This document shows positions 9,527 to 18,976 of a stretch of DNA of 51,676 nt, in pieces. The stretch's first letter is position 1. Every line of letters begins with the position of its first letter. Location of the stretch: the NCBI GenBank assembly GCA_903872345.1, contig CAIQKM010000088.1, forward strand, positions 1 to 51,676, written 5' to 3'. Made by a program: the position numbers and the translations under genes. Source of the DNA: an uncultured Verrucomicrobia subdivision 3 bacterium (GTDB taxonomy: Bacteria; Verrucomicrobiota; Verrucomicrobiia; Limisphaerales; UBA11358). The notes below the pieces were generated by a model, which was given only the letters and a program-made list of their open reading frames with translations, was not told where the DNA came from and did not search any database.

Positions 9527-9545
9527 GGTGAAACTTCCGGGGTGT

Positions 9546-9559
9546 TTTACAGGGGTATG
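9546..9559. promoter_or_regulatory. Weak candidate operator ahead of the GH3 gene (TTTACAGGGGTATG)
   Basis: Matches CATAC-N4-GTATG at 8 of 10 fixed positions with a perfect right half. It lies 78 bp upstream of the GH3 start, a distance similar to the better sites. Confidence 0.3.
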
Positions 9560-9636
9560 GCGCGTTATCATGAAAACCGGTTTCCCGGCAACGATCTGAA
9601 CTGGCCCGGGTACGCCAATTCAGTTCATTCGTCTTT

Positions 9637-12381
9637 ATGTTGAATCAGAATTATTCGGCCGGTCTGGTTATCCGGGCCATTGCCGGGGCAATCCTGGTGC
9701 TGTCCATTGGGCTGGCGTCCGGCCAGCCGGATACCGGGTGCAATGCCTGCGACAGCCGGGTGGTGCTCAGCGGCCAGTTTCAACTGGATGAGGGGCGGAA
9801 CGTTCCGCCCATCGCCGGTTTGCCGCCGGGGAGAGAGAACGGGTTTCGTTCACACATTTCGGGCAAACAGTTTACACTGGCCATCTCGCAGCTAAATCCC
9901 GGTCGGTACACGTCCGTGATTGGCATGGCGGAAACGGTCTTTGACCATGCGGGCGCCCGCCGGTTTGACATTACGGATGGTGACCGGGTGATCGCGAGCA
10001 ATCTGGATGTCTTTGCCGTCAGTGGCGGTTTGGCTCGCGCTCTTTTCATCACCAACCAGATCAATTATGCGGGCGAAGGGCGGAACAGCCCGCTGGTTTT
10101 CACATTTACCGGGCGGGTGAACCAGGCGGAATTGAACTCGTTTGAACTCCGGGACGCCGCCGGTCAGACCGTATTGCTGCGGCAGGCGGCGGATTTGGCG
10201 GAGAGTTTTGACGCCGCCGCCCGGCAGATTCCGGAGGTGACGGGTCCGGAGATCTGGAAGGACATGACCCAGCCGGCGGACGCGCGGGCGGCCGATCTGC
10301 TGCACCGGCTGTCGCTCGCCGAAAAAGTGGCGCAGATGGGCAATGCCGCGCCCGCCATTCCGCGGCTGGGGATTCCGGCATATAATTATTGGAACGAGGC
10401 GCTGCATGGCGTGGCGCGGGCGGGCGTGGCCACGGTGTTTCCGCAGGCCATCGGCGCGGCCGCCACCTGGGATGTGCCGCTGCTGCACGCGGAGGCGGAG
10501 GTGATCTCCACCGAGGCCCGGGCGAAATACAACGACTATGCGGGCAGTCATCATCGGGATACGGATGAATATCACGGGCTGACCTTTTGGTCGCCGAACC
10601 TGAATATTTTTCGCGATCCCCGCTGGGGCCGGGGACAGGAGACCTATGGCGAGGATCCCTATCTCACCGGCACCATGGGCGTGGCCTTTATCCGGGGCTT
10701 GCAAGGGGACGATTCCCGGCAGCTTCGGGCGCTGGCCTGCGCCAAACATTTTGTGGTACACAGCGGGCCGGAACCGACGCGTCATAGTTTTGATGCCCAG
10801 CCGCCGGAGCGTGACCTGTATGAAACCTATCTGCCGCATTTCGAGAGGGCGGTGCGCGATGGTCATGTGGGTGGCGTGATGGGTTCCTACAATTCAATTT
10901 TTGGCGTGCCCGCGTGCGCCAACAGTTTCCTGCTGACGGACGTTTTGCGGCGGCAGTGGGGCTTTGACGGGTACATCGTTTCCGACTGCGGGGCGATTGA
11001 TGACATTTTCGCGCATCACAAATATACGGCCACGCCGGAAGAAGCCGCCGCTGCCGCCGCCAAAGCCGGGTGCGACATCTGTTGTGGCAATGATTATGGC
11101 GCGCTGACCCGCGCGGCGAAGGAAGGTTTGATCAGTGGTACAGAAATCGACCGCGCACTGGGTTATGCCCTCAAGGCGCGGTTTCGGCTTGGGCTGTTCG
11201 ATCCGCCGGCCGCTTCGCCTTATGCCGGCATCACACTGGCGCAAAATGACACGCCGGCGCACGAGGCGCTGGCGTTGCAGGTGGCGCGGGAATCGGTGGT
11301 GCTGTTGCAAAACGACGGGCTGTTGCCGCTGGGCCGGAACCGGCTCAAGCGCATTGCCGTCATTGGCATGAACGCGGACTCCATTCCGGCGCTGGTTGGC
11401 AATTACAATGGTACGCCGGCGCGGCCGGTGACGCTGCTGGCCGGCATCCGGCGCGTGGCGGGTCCGGGTGTCGAAGTCGTTTTTGCACCCGGCTGTCCGC
11501 TGGCCGATCATCCCGGTGGCGATCCCGCCGAGGCCGGCCTGATGGCTGCCGCCGTGGCGGTGGCGCGCACGGCTGATGTTATCATTTACGCCGGCGGCAT
11601 TAGCGCGGAATTGGAAGGGGAAGAATCGCCGGATGACAGCACGTGCGACGGCTTCAAAGGCGGCGACCGGACGCGCATTGAATTGCCGCCGGGGCAGACC
11701 GCGTTGTTGCAAGCTCTCCATGCCACCGGCAAGCCGGTGGTGTTCGTGAATTGCAGCGGCAGCGCCGTGGCCATGCCGTGGGCGGTGACGCATCTGCCGG
11801 CCATCGTGCAAGCGTGGTATCCGGGCGAGCAGGGCGGGCGGGCGGTGGCCGAGGTGCTGTTTGGCGAAGTGAATCCCGGCGGCCGGCTGCCGGTGACGTT
11901 TTACCAGTCCACGGCGGACCTGCCGGATTTCTCGGATTATGCGATGAGCCACCGGACCTACCGGTATTTTGACGGGAAGCCGGAGTTTGCCTTCGGTCAC
12001 GGCTTGAGCTACACGCGGTTTGATTATGGCGATGTCCGGTTGAATGCCGTCCGGTTTCAGCCTGCCGGCATGGTGAAGGTGTCGTTTACTTTGGAAAACA
12101 CCGGCGCGCGGGATGGCGATGAAGTGGCGCAGGTTTATTTCCGTCAGGTTCACTCCGTACGGCCGCAAGCCCGGCTGGCGCTGTGCGGGTTCACGCGGTT
12201 GCATCTGCCCAAAGGCACCAGTGCTTTGGTGACCGTGGATATTCCGGTGGAGCGGTTCCGGCAATGGGACACGGTCCGCAAACAATACGTGGTTGAGCCC
12301 GGCAAGTATGAACTGCTGGTCGGTGGCGCCTCCGATGACATTCGGCTGCGGACGACGCTCAAAGTGGATGCGGCCAAATAA
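9637..12381 (+). CDS. GH3 family beta-glycosidase with N-terminal malectin-like domain
   Basis: A 914-residue exported enzyme expected to release terminal beta-linked glucose or xylose. After a signal peptide (about 1-29) comes a malectin-like beta domain (about 40-180), unusual in this place. Then come the GH3 N-domain (about 205-520), with NEALHGVARAG, KHF and the nucleophile D450 in GYIVSDCGAID, the GH3 C-domain (about 545-770) and a fibronectin III-like end (about 800-905). NEALHGVA and FPQAIGAAATWD resemble the beta-xylosidase/BXL-like branch, but specificity cannot be read safely. It probably shares transcription with the pseudopilin or starts from the 110-bp gap that holds a weak operator. 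Confidence 0.93.
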   Translation: MLNQNYSAGLVIRAIAGAILVLSIGLASGQPDTGCNACDSRVVLSGQFQLDEGRNVPPIAGLPPGRENGFRSHISGKQFTLAISQLNPGRYTSVIGMAETVFDHAGARRFDITDGDRVIASNLDVFAVSGGLARALFITNQINYAGEGRNSPLVFTFTGRVNQAELNSFELRDAAGQTVLLRQAADLAESFDAAARQIPEVTGPEIWKDMTQPADARAADLLHRLSLAEKVAQMGNAAPAIPRLGIPAYNYWNEALHGVARAGVATVFPQAIGAAATWDVPLLHAEAEVISTEARAKYNDYAGSHHRDTDEYHGLTFWSPNLNIFRDPRWGRGQETYGEDPYLTGTMGVAFIRGLQGDDSRQLRALACAKHFVVHSGPEPTRHSFDAQPPERDLYETYLPHFERAVRDGHVGGVMGSYNSIFGVPACANSFLLTDVLRRQWGFDGYIVSDCGAIDDIFAHHKYTATPEEAAAAAAKAGCDICCGNDYGALTRAAKEGLISGTEIDRALGYALKARFRLGLFDPPAASPYAGITLAQNDTPAHEALALQVARESVVLLQNDGLLPLGRNRLKRIAVIGMNADSIPALVGNYNGTPARPVTLLAGIRRVAGPGVEVVFAPGCPLADHPGGDPAEAGLMAAAVAVARTADVIIYAGGISAELEGEESPDDSTCDGFKGGDRTRIELPPGQTALLQALHATGKPVVFVNCSGSAVAMPWAVTHLPAIVQAWYPGEQGGRAVAEVLFGEVNPGGRLPVTFYQSTADLPDFSDYAMSHRTYRYFDGKPEFAFGHGLSYTRFDYGDVRLNAVRFQPAGMVKVSFTLENTGARDGDEVAQVYFRQVHSVRPQARLALCGFTRLHLPKGTSALVTVDIPVERFRQWDTVRKQYVVEPGKYELLVGGASDDIRLRTTLKVDAAK

Positions 12382-12407
12382 ACGAAGATGGCGCGGCGGG
12401 GGCTGGC

Positions 12408-12421
12408 CATATAAAAGTATG
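12408..12421. promoter_or_regulatory. Candidate operator ahead of the GH92 pair (CATATAAAAGTATG)
   Basis: Matches CATAC-N4-GTATG at 9 of 10 fixed positions. It lies 95 bp upstream of the chosen GH92 start at 12517. Confidence 0.55.
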
Positions 12422-12516
12422 GTTTACGGGGCGGATTATTTCGGGCAGGTTGTCACCATCAAGCCATTGTCACCGTCTCAGCCATGACCAGTCCAATCCT
12501 TTCATCAAAAGTCAAA

Positions 12517-14787
12517 ATGCATCATAAAACAATTGTTCTGATCGCAGCGGCCTGGGGCGCGGTGCTTGCCGCCTCACCGGCGGCCGCCTCGCCCAAACCG
12601 GTCAACGAAGCCCTGCCCATGGTGGGCACGGCCGGTCATGGTCACACATATCCGGGGGCGACGATGCCTTTTGGATTTGTGCAGCTCAGTCCGGACACGC
12701 GCACGGGCACGTGGGATGCGTGCGGCGGATATTATTATCCGGACACGACGATCATGGGTTTCAGTCACACGCATATTTCGGGCACGGGCTGTCCGGAGCT
12801 GGCGGAACTGCTGGTGCTGCCGCTGACCGGTTCGCTGAATGCGGGCACGAATTATCAGCCGCTGGACTGCACCCGCTTTCAATCGCATTTTTCGCACGAC
12901 AACGAACTGGCGGAGCCGGGCTACTACCGGGTGTTGCTCGACAAGTACAACGTGCTGGCCGAACTCACGGCCACCGATCACGCCGGGATGCATCGCTACA
13001 CTTTTCCGGCGTCGGAGGCAGGCCACATTCTGATTGATCTGGAACATGCCATTGGCAACCGGACGGTTGAGGCGACGATGACCGTGGATGGCGACCAGCG
13101 GATTACGGGTCACCGCCAGAGCACCGGCTGGGCGAAGATCAAGCAGACATACTTCGTCATCGAATGTTCGCAGCCGTTCGGTCATTTCGGTCTGGAGCTC
13201 GAAGGCAAGCCGTTGCCGGACGGTGTGCGGCAGGCCACGGGCAAGAGCATTCGCTGTCATCTGGACTACGCCACCACCGCCGGGCAGCAGATAGTTTTGC
13301 GGGTGGGGCTCTCGCCCACGAGCATTGAGGAGGCGCAGAAAAATCTGGAGGCGGAAATGCCGGGCTGGGATTTTGACGCCATGCGGCAGGCGGCACAAAT
13401 GCGCTGGAACGAGAATCTCTCGCGCATCACGGTGGAATCGTCCAATCCCAACATCCGCCAGACGTTTTACACCGCCATGTACCACACCATGCTGGCGCCC
13501 ACCCTGTACAACAATGCGGACGGCTCTTACCGCGGCGCTGACCAGAAGGTTCACGCTGGCGAGGGCTTCCAATATTATTCGACCTTCTCGCTGTGGGATA
13601 CTTTCCGGGCGGAGCATCCGCTGCTGACACTCGTGCAACCGGAGCGGGTGAATGGCTTTGTGCGCAGTCTGCTGGCCTTTGACGCGCAATCCGACCGGCA
13701 TCTGCTGCCCATGTGGCCGCTTGCCAGCTATGAGACGGATTGCATGATCGGGTTTCACGCGGTGCCGGTGATTTACGACGCCTTTGAAAAAGGGTTTAAC
13801 GGTTTTGACGCGGAGACGGCCTATCAGGCGGTGCGCGCCACGGCGATGAGCGACCGCAACCGTCAGGGGGAATACAAGAAATACGGCTACGTTCCGTTCG
13901 TGGCGGGCCAGACGGAGTCCACCTCGCGGACGCTGGAATTCGCCTACGATGACTGGTGCGTCGCCCAGATGGCCAAGGCGCTGGGCAAAACCAACGACGC
14001 GGAGTTGTTCGCGAAGCGTTCGGAGAGTTTTAAAAATGTGTTCGATCCCAAGACGCGGTTTTTCCGTTCGCCCAAGGCGGATGGCACCTTCTTCGAGCCG
14101 TTCGATCCCAAGGAAGTTGCCACCGGCGACGCCAACGCCTCCTGGTATTTTACCGAGGCCAATGCGTGGCAATACATGTTCTCGGTCTTCCACGATGTTT
14201 CGGGCATGATGGAACTGTACGGCGGGCGCGAGGCGTTCATCCGCCGATTGGACGATCTGTTCACGGAGGATTCGGACATGCCGCACTGGCGCGTGGATGT
14301 CACGGGCATCATTGGCCAGTATGCCCACGGCAACGAGCCCTGCCATCATATCGCCTACCTGTATGCGCTGGCCGGCGCCCAGTACAAGACGGCGGAACGC
14401 GTCCGCCAGATTCAACTTACGCAGTATGACAACACGACCGAAGGCATCTGCGGGAATGATGACTGCGGCCAGATTTCTGCGTGGTATGTCTGGAGCGCCA
14501 TCGGGTTGTATCCGCTGAATCCGTCGAGCGGTGTTTATATCATCGGCAGTCCGCTGGTGGAAAAAGCGACGCTCCGGCTGGACCCGAAGTTCTATAAGGG
14601 CGGCAGCTTCACGGTCATTGCGCACAACGCGTCGAAGCAGAATTGCTACATTCAATCCGCCAAGCTGAACGGCAAGCCGTTGAACCGCCCGTGGCTCACC
14701 CAGGCGGATATCGTCAATGGCGGCAAGCTGGAATTGGAAATGGACCTGTTGCCGAACAAGGCCTGGGGAACGGATTTGCAACCATGA
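12517..14787 (+). CDS. GH92 family exo-alpha-mannosidase (first of a pair)
   Basis: GH92 enzymes are calcium-dependent exo-acting alpha-mannosidases that trim mannans and N-glycans. The 756 residues start with a signal peptide (MHHKTIVLIAAAW ... AAA) and show family features: early GTAGHGHTYPGATMPFG, GFSHTHISGTGCPE, LWDTFRAEHPL, and late GNEPCHHIAYLYA and GNDDCGQISAWYVWSAIG. The start at 12517 puts the signal peptide at the N-terminus; ATG 12484 would add 11 residues. It overlaps the next GH92 gene by an ATGA. Family members differ in linkage (alpha-1,2, 1,3, 1,4, 1,6), which I cannot assign. Confidence 0.93.
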   Translation: MHHKTIVLIAAAWGAVLAASPAAASPKPVNEALPMVGTAGHGHTYPGATMPFGFVQLSPDTRTGTWDACGGYYYPDTTIMGFSHTHISGTGCPELAELLVLPLTGSLNAGTNYQPLDCTRFQSHFSHDNELAEPGYYRVLLDKYNVLAELTATDHAGMHRYTFPASEAGHILIDLEHAIGNRTVEATMTVDGDQRITGHRQSTGWAKIKQTYFVIECSQPFGHFGLELEGKPLPDGVRQATGKSIRCHLDYATTAGQQIVLRVGLSPTSIEEAQKNLEAEMPGWDFDAMRQAAQMRWNENLSRITVESSNPNIRQTFYTAMYHTMLAPTLYNNADGSYRGADQKVHAGEGFQYYSTFSLWDTFRAEHPLLTLVQPERVNGFVRSLLAFDAQSDRHLLPMWPLASYETDCMIGFHAVPVIYDAFEKGFNGFDAETAYQAVRATAMSDRNRQGEYKKYGYVPFVAGQTESTSRTLEFAYDDWCVAQMAKALGKTNDAELFAKRSESFKNVFDPKTRFFRSPKADGTFFEPFDPKEVATGDANASWYFTEANAWQYMFSVFHDVSGMMELYGGREAFIRRLDDLFTEDSDMPHWRVDVTGIIGQYAHGNEPCHHIAYLYALAGAQYKTAERVRQIQLTQYDNTTEGICGNDDCGQISAWYVWSAIGLYPLNPSSGVYIIGSPLVEKATLRLDPKFYKGGSFTVIAHNASKQNCYIQSAKLNGKPLNRPWLTQADIVNGGKLELEMDLLPNKAWGTDLQP

Positions 14788-17123
14788 AAAAGCTCATTGT
14801 GGTATTGGCTGCCGGACTTGCCAGTCATCTTGCTGTCACGGCCGAAACTTCGCTGGTGTCGCTGGTTGATCCGTTGCAGGGCACGGATGATCCGGTGAAT
14901 TTTTCCCACGGGAACGAATATCCGGCCATCGCGCTGCCGTTTCCGATGAATGTGTGGTCGCCGTACACGGAGCCGGACGGCAACCCGTTGTTTTACCAGT
15001 ATCGCCACCATCAGATTCGCGGTTTGCGCCAGACGCATGAGCCGAGCCGGTGGATCGGGGACTACGCGAATTTTTCGCTGATGCCGGTGTCCGGCAAGCT
15101 GGCGGTGACGGAGAATGACCGGGCCTCGACGTTTCGCCATGAGGACGAAGTGGCGCAGCCCAGCTATTACAAGGTGCATCTGGACACGTGGAAAGCCACG
15201 GCGGAAGTGACGCCCACCGAGCGCGCGGCCCGGCTGCGCTTCACCTTTGAGACGCCGGCGGATGCCTATGTGGTGCTGGACGTGTTTGGCACCAAACGGA
15301 TTTCCTCGGTGAAAATCATTCCCGGGGAAAACAAGATCACCGGCGTGACGCGCAACTATCATGGGCGGGCCGGGATGGGAGTGCCGGACAATTTTGGCAA
15401 TTATTTTGTCATCGTCTTTGACCGGCCGTTCACGGCCAGCGGCGTCTGGTCGTCGAACACCATCCAGCCGGGCGTGACCGAGCTGTCCGGCGCGCAAGCC
15501 ATCGGGGCGTTCTTGAAATTTGATGCCGCCGCTAATCCGGTGGTGGACTGCAAAGTGGCGTCCTCGTTCATCAGCGCGGAGCAGGCAGAACGGAATCTGG
15601 CACAGGAGATCGGTGGGGCGGATTTTGACACGATCCGGCAGCGCGCGGAAGCCCGCTGGAACGAAAGCCTCGGACGCGCCCGGGTGGAAGGCGGCACCGA
15701 CGACCAGCGCCGGACGTTTTACAGCGCCCTCTATCGGGCGACGCTTTTCCCGCATCGTTTCTACGAGCTGGACGCGAACAACCGGCCGGCTTATTTCAGC
15801 CCCTATGACGGCAAGGTTCACGCCGGCCATCTTTACACGGACAGCGGATTTTGGGACACGTTCCGCGCGGCGCATCCACTCATCAACCTCCTTTATCCCG
15901 AGACCGGCGGCGAAATTCTGGAAGGACTGGTTCACGCCTATGATGAGAGCGGCTGGCTGCCGTCCTGGTCCAGTCCGGGGCATTTGGAATGCATGATTGG
16001 CAATCACGCCTTTTCCCTGCTGGCGGATGGCTGGATGAAGGGCATTCGTACCTTTGACGCCGACCGGGCGGTGGTGGCGATGGTTCACGATGCAAATACC
16101 CAGTCGCCTGCCCGCTGTCGGGCGATCGGCCGCGACGGGGCGGAACCTTACAACACGCTCGGCTATGTGCCTTATTCCAATGTGCCGGGCGACAAGCAGA
16201 CCTTCCGCGAGGCCGGGGCGAAAACTTTGGAATTCGCCTACGACGACTTTTGCGCCGCGCAACTGGCCCATGCCATTGGCAAAAACGCCGAGGCGGCGGT
16301 TTTTGCGCAGCGGGCGATGAATTACACCAACCTGTTCGACCGGCAGACCGGGTTCATGCGCGGCCGCAAGGCGGACGGCGCGTGGGACGAACCGTTTTAT
16401 CCCGAGGAATGGGGCGGTCCGTTCACCGAGGGCAATTCGTGGCAATGGACCTGGAGTGTGATGCAGGATGAACCAGGCCTGATGCGGCTGATGGGCGGCG
16501 ACAAGAATTACGCCGCCAAACTGGACGCCGTGTTTTCCACGCCACCGACGGTGCGCCCGGGAACCTACGGGGGCATGATCCATGAGATGATCGAGATGGT
16601 GGCCGCCGACATGGGGCAATATGCGCATGGCAACGAGCCGGTGCATCACATGATCTATCTGTATGATTACGCGGGCCAGCCGTGGAAGGCCCAATCGCAT
16701 GTGCGCCAAACCATGGCGTTGCTGTATCAGCCCACGCCGGACGGGATGTGTGGCGACGAGGACACGGGGCAGATGTCGGCGTGGTATGTGTTTAGCGCGC
16801 TGGGTTTTTATCCGGCCTGTCCGGGAGATCCGAATTATCTCATCGGCAGCCCGCTGTTTGACCGGGCGGTGTTAAACCTGCCGAACGGCAAGACGTTTAC
16901 CATCACCGCGAAGAACAACGGTCCGCAGCAGCATTACATTCAAAGCGCCACGCTGAACGGCAAGGATTTTGACCGGACCTTTTTCAGTCACCAGACCCTG
17001 GTGAATGGCGGGGAACTGAATTTTCAAATGGATGCTGCGCCGAATTACCATTGGGGGGCTTCAGCGCAGAGCCGGCCGGTGTCGCCGCTGGAGACTTTGT
17101 TTGCGCCAGCCGCGAAGAACTGA
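14784..17123 (+). CDS. GH92 family exo-alpha-mannosidase (second of a pair)
   Basis: A 779-residue paralogue with its own signal peptide (MKKLIVVLAAGLASHLAVTA). It keeps GFWDTFRAAHPL, GNEPVHHMIYLYDYAG and GDEDTGQMSAWYVFSALGFYP. Its N-terminal substrate loops differ: DDPVNFSHGNEYPAIALPFP here, against GTAGHGHTYPGATMPFG in the first copy. The pair may therefore act on different mannose linkages (inference). The ATG overlaps the TGA of the first gene (ATGA at 14784-14787), which points to translational coupling. The longer frame back to 14643 lies inside the first GH92 gene and is not used. It converges on the isomerase gene 12 bp downstream. Confidence 0.93.
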   Translation: MKKLIVVLAAGLASHLAVTAETSLVSLVDPLQGTDDPVNFSHGNEYPAIALPFPMNVWSPYTEPDGNPLFYQYRHHQIRGLRQTHEPSRWIGDYANFSLMPVSGKLAVTENDRASTFRHEDEVAQPSYYKVHLDTWKATAEVTPTERAARLRFTFETPADAYVVLDVFGTKRISSVKIIPGENKITGVTRNYHGRAGMGVPDNFGNYFVIVFDRPFTASGVWSSNTIQPGVTELSGAQAIGAFLKFDAAANPVVDCKVASSFISAEQAERNLAQEIGGADFDTIRQRAEARWNESLGRARVEGGTDDQRRTFYSALYRATLFPHRFYELDANNRPAYFSPYDGKVHAGHLYTDSGFWDTFRAAHPLINLLYPETGGEILEGLVHAYDESGWLPSWSSPGHLECMIGNHAFSLLADGWMKGIRTFDADRAVVAMVHDANTQSPARCRAIGRDGAEPYNTLGYVPYSNVPGDKQTFREAGAKTLEFAYDDFCAAQLAHAIGKNAEAAVFAQRAMNYTNLFDRQTGFMRGRKADGAWDEPFYPEEWGGPFTEGNSWQWTWSVMQDEPGLMRLMGGDKNYAAKLDAVFSTPPTVRPGTYGGMIHEMIEMVAADMGQYAHGNEPVHHMIYLYDYAGQPWKAQSHVRQTMALLYQPTPDGMCGDEDTGQMSAWYVFSALGFYPACPGDPNYLIGSPLFDRAVLNLPNGKTFTITAKNNGPQQHYIQSATLNGKDFDRTFFSHQTLVNGGELNFQMDAAPNYHWGASAQSRPVSPLETLFAPAAKN

Positions 17124-17135
17124 CGCTGTGACGGT

Positions 17136-17711
17136 TCAGGCAGGTTCACTGACGAGGCGCACGAGTGGCGCTTCGTCTTCTTCGATGCCGGGATAGCGGC
17201 CGATGTCGGGATTCACGAAGTAATTGTCGTTCTGATCGTCGTTGGCCGTGGAAACTTCGCCAATCACGCACTCGGCTGACGCGCCCCAGAAGGCGTGATA
17301 AACGCCGGGCACGAGCGTCACCCGCTCACCGGCCTCCAGGATAAGCACATCGCCGGAACGAACCGTGATCTCCCGGCCACTGCGTTTTAAACGGAACGTG
17401 GCGCCGGGTGACGTTTTTTGCGGATGACCGGCCCACAGTTCAATGGCCAATTTGCCTTGCCGGCAGATAATGTCCTCTTTCTTGCGGGCGTGCGTGTGCA
17501 GCGGGGTCACCTGGCCCTGGCGGCAATACATCAATTTCTCGCAATATTCCGGCTCCTCCGCGAGGTTGATCAGCACCAACCCGGTGCGGTCGAATTCGCC
17601 CAAACCGAAATCGGAAATATCCCAGCGCGGTTCGGGCGGCAGTTTCCAGTTGTTCAGTTCAAAGCAGGCCGATGCATCCCGGCAGGCGCGGTTGATTTCG
17701 GAGCGTTTCAT
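17136..17711 (-). CDS. D-lyxose isomerase family (mannose/lyxose ketol-isomerase, cupin)
   Basis: A 191-residue cytoplasmic cupin. Family members isomerise D-lyxose to D-xylulose and D-mannose to D-fructose using a divalent metal. The metal-site pattern is visible in PLHTHARKKEDIICRQG (two His and a Glu) and the later VYHAFWG His. The end EVSTANDDQNDNYF is typical of the family. It is last in a three-gene minus-strand operon, 8 bp after the aldolase-like gene. Next to two alpha-mannosidases, mannose-to-fructose conversion is the likely job (inference). Confidence 0.85.
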   Translation of the reverse strand: MKRSEINRACRDASACFELNNWKLPPEPRWDISDFGLGEFDRTGLVLINLAEEPEYCEKLMYCRQGQVTPLHTHARKKEDIICRQGKLAIELWAGHPQKTSPGATFRLKRSGREITVRSGDVLILEAGERVTLVPGVYHAFWGASAECVIGEVSTANDDQNDNYFVNPDIGRYPGIEEDEAPLVRLVSEPA

Positions 17712-17719
17712 CTTAAGGC

Positions 17720-18976
17720 TTAACCCAGCCGCGCCTGGTCATAGGCGAGGCGTTGGGCGGAATTCATTTTATCAAAGTCGGGCGAACCGTTGGCGCGCTT
17801 GGGCCAGGTGACGGCTTCTCCGTCGGTGGTTGCCGGCGTGGCAGATGTCTTTGCCAGCGGGTTGTTGCGGATTTCCGCAGTGGCGCGGCGATTGGCGCTA
17901 CCGTCGTAACTCATCGCCTGATCGGTGACCTGCAGGTCGTCGGCCAGCGAGCGGTGCGGGCGGATGCCTTTGGCCTGGAGCACGCCGTGATAGGCGCGCA
18001 CGGCTTCCTCCGGCGAGATCTGACCATGGGTGATGCGGCGCAACATTTCGATGAAGGCGAGCTGGTGCTCGGCATTGTTAATTTTGCGACCGTAGAGCGC
18101 CACGCGCGCGCCGTATTTCTGCGCGTCATGGATGAGCTTGAACGCATCATACGTGGTGCCGGCGCTGCCGCCGAGAATGCCGACCACGAGATTGGGATCG
18201 TACTGGGCCAGCTCTTCCATGGCCTTGGGACCGTGATAGACGATCTTCAGGAAATCGGGGCGGCCGGAATCCGGCACGCCGGCAAGGGTGCGGATGATGT
18301 TGTCGTTGATGAATTCCCCTAGCTTTTCCGGCGCGATGCCGCTGGCGACGTTCGGGTCGAAGATCTCGAGGAAATGGCGGAACTTTTTGCGTTCGGCTTC
18401 TTCGCGGAATTCCTTGTACCAAAGCAGCGCCTCGCGGTCCTGTTCCAGTTCGTTGACGAAGGTCATCGAATAGAGGCCGAGATTCGCGCCGGGGAAATCA
18501 TCGGTGGTGCGGTCGCACTCGATCAGCCCGCATTGGATGTGGTCGATGTGGGCGGAACGGAAGGGCTGCGAAGGTTCGCGGGTGTAGCAGCCATGGCGCA
18601 CGGCCCAGACATCGGTGGTGTCGTTGGCGCGCGCGGCGGGGGTGATGGGGGAATCCTTGAAGAGGCCTTCCTTGATCGTGAGCTGCTCATTCACGTAGGC
18701 GGACATGAGCATGATATCCACCAGACCCTGGTGCACGACTTCGCGGATGATGTCGAGGAATTCGGGCAGGTTGCGGTAGCCGTATTCCGCGCGCGACCAG
18801 ACTTCGGGCGAGAATTGCGCGGGCCGCGCGCCGTGGCGGGCGAGGTAGCTGCGCGGGCCGGGGGCGCGCACGCCGAACGCCATGTCGGCGTCCTTGGCAT
18901 CGGCAAGGATGAAATCCCGGGCGGTCCGGGGGGCGGCGTGGATGGCCGCCAGTTTCTGGTCAAGGGCGCGGATCAT
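17720..18976 (-). CDS. Putative class I aldolase-like TIM-barrel protein
   Basis: A 418-residue cytoplasmic protein without a signal peptide. Not firmly recognised. Residues about 240-310 look like the late strands of a class I aldolase barrel: FLKIVYHGP could hold the Schiff-base Lys, followed by VVGILGGSAGTTYDAF, a phosphate-binding type of loop, and RVALYGRKI. It overlaps the kinase gene by 4 bp (ATGA type) and is followed by the isomerase. The kinase-aldolase-isomerase set suggests cleavage of a ketose phosphate such as fructose 1-phosphate, but the activity is inference. The last 60 residues look disordered. Confidence 0.5.
   Translation of the reverse strand: MIRALDQKLAAIHAAPRTARDFILADAKDADMAFGVRAPGPRSYLARHGARPAQFSPEVWSRAEYGYRNLPEFLDIIREVVHQGLVDIMLMSAYVNEQLTIKEGLFKDSPITPAARANDTTDVWAVRHGCYTREPSQPFRSAHIDHIQCGLIECDRTTDDFPGANLGLYSMTFVNELEQDREALLWYKEFREEAERKKFRHFLEIFDPNVASGIAPEKLGEFINDNIIRTLAGVPDSGRPDFLKIVYHGPKAMEELAQYDPNLVVGILGGSAGTTYDAFKLIHDAQKYGARVALYGRKINNAEHQLAFIEMLRRITHGQISPEEAVRAYHGVLQAKGIRPHRSLADDLQVTDQAMSYDGSANRRATAEIRNNPLAKTSATPATTDGEAVTWPKRANGSPDFDKMNSAQRLAYDQARLG

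Noticed and set aside
12574..14781. 735-codon open frame on the minus strand opposite the first GH92 gene
   Set aside because: It mirrors a clear GH92 gene; the product is rich in Arg/His/Gln from GC-rich antisense and has no recognisable domain.
14652..16709. 685-codon minus-strand frame opposite the second GH92 gene
   Set aside because: Same antisense artefact; the plus-strand gene has signal peptide and catalytic motifs.
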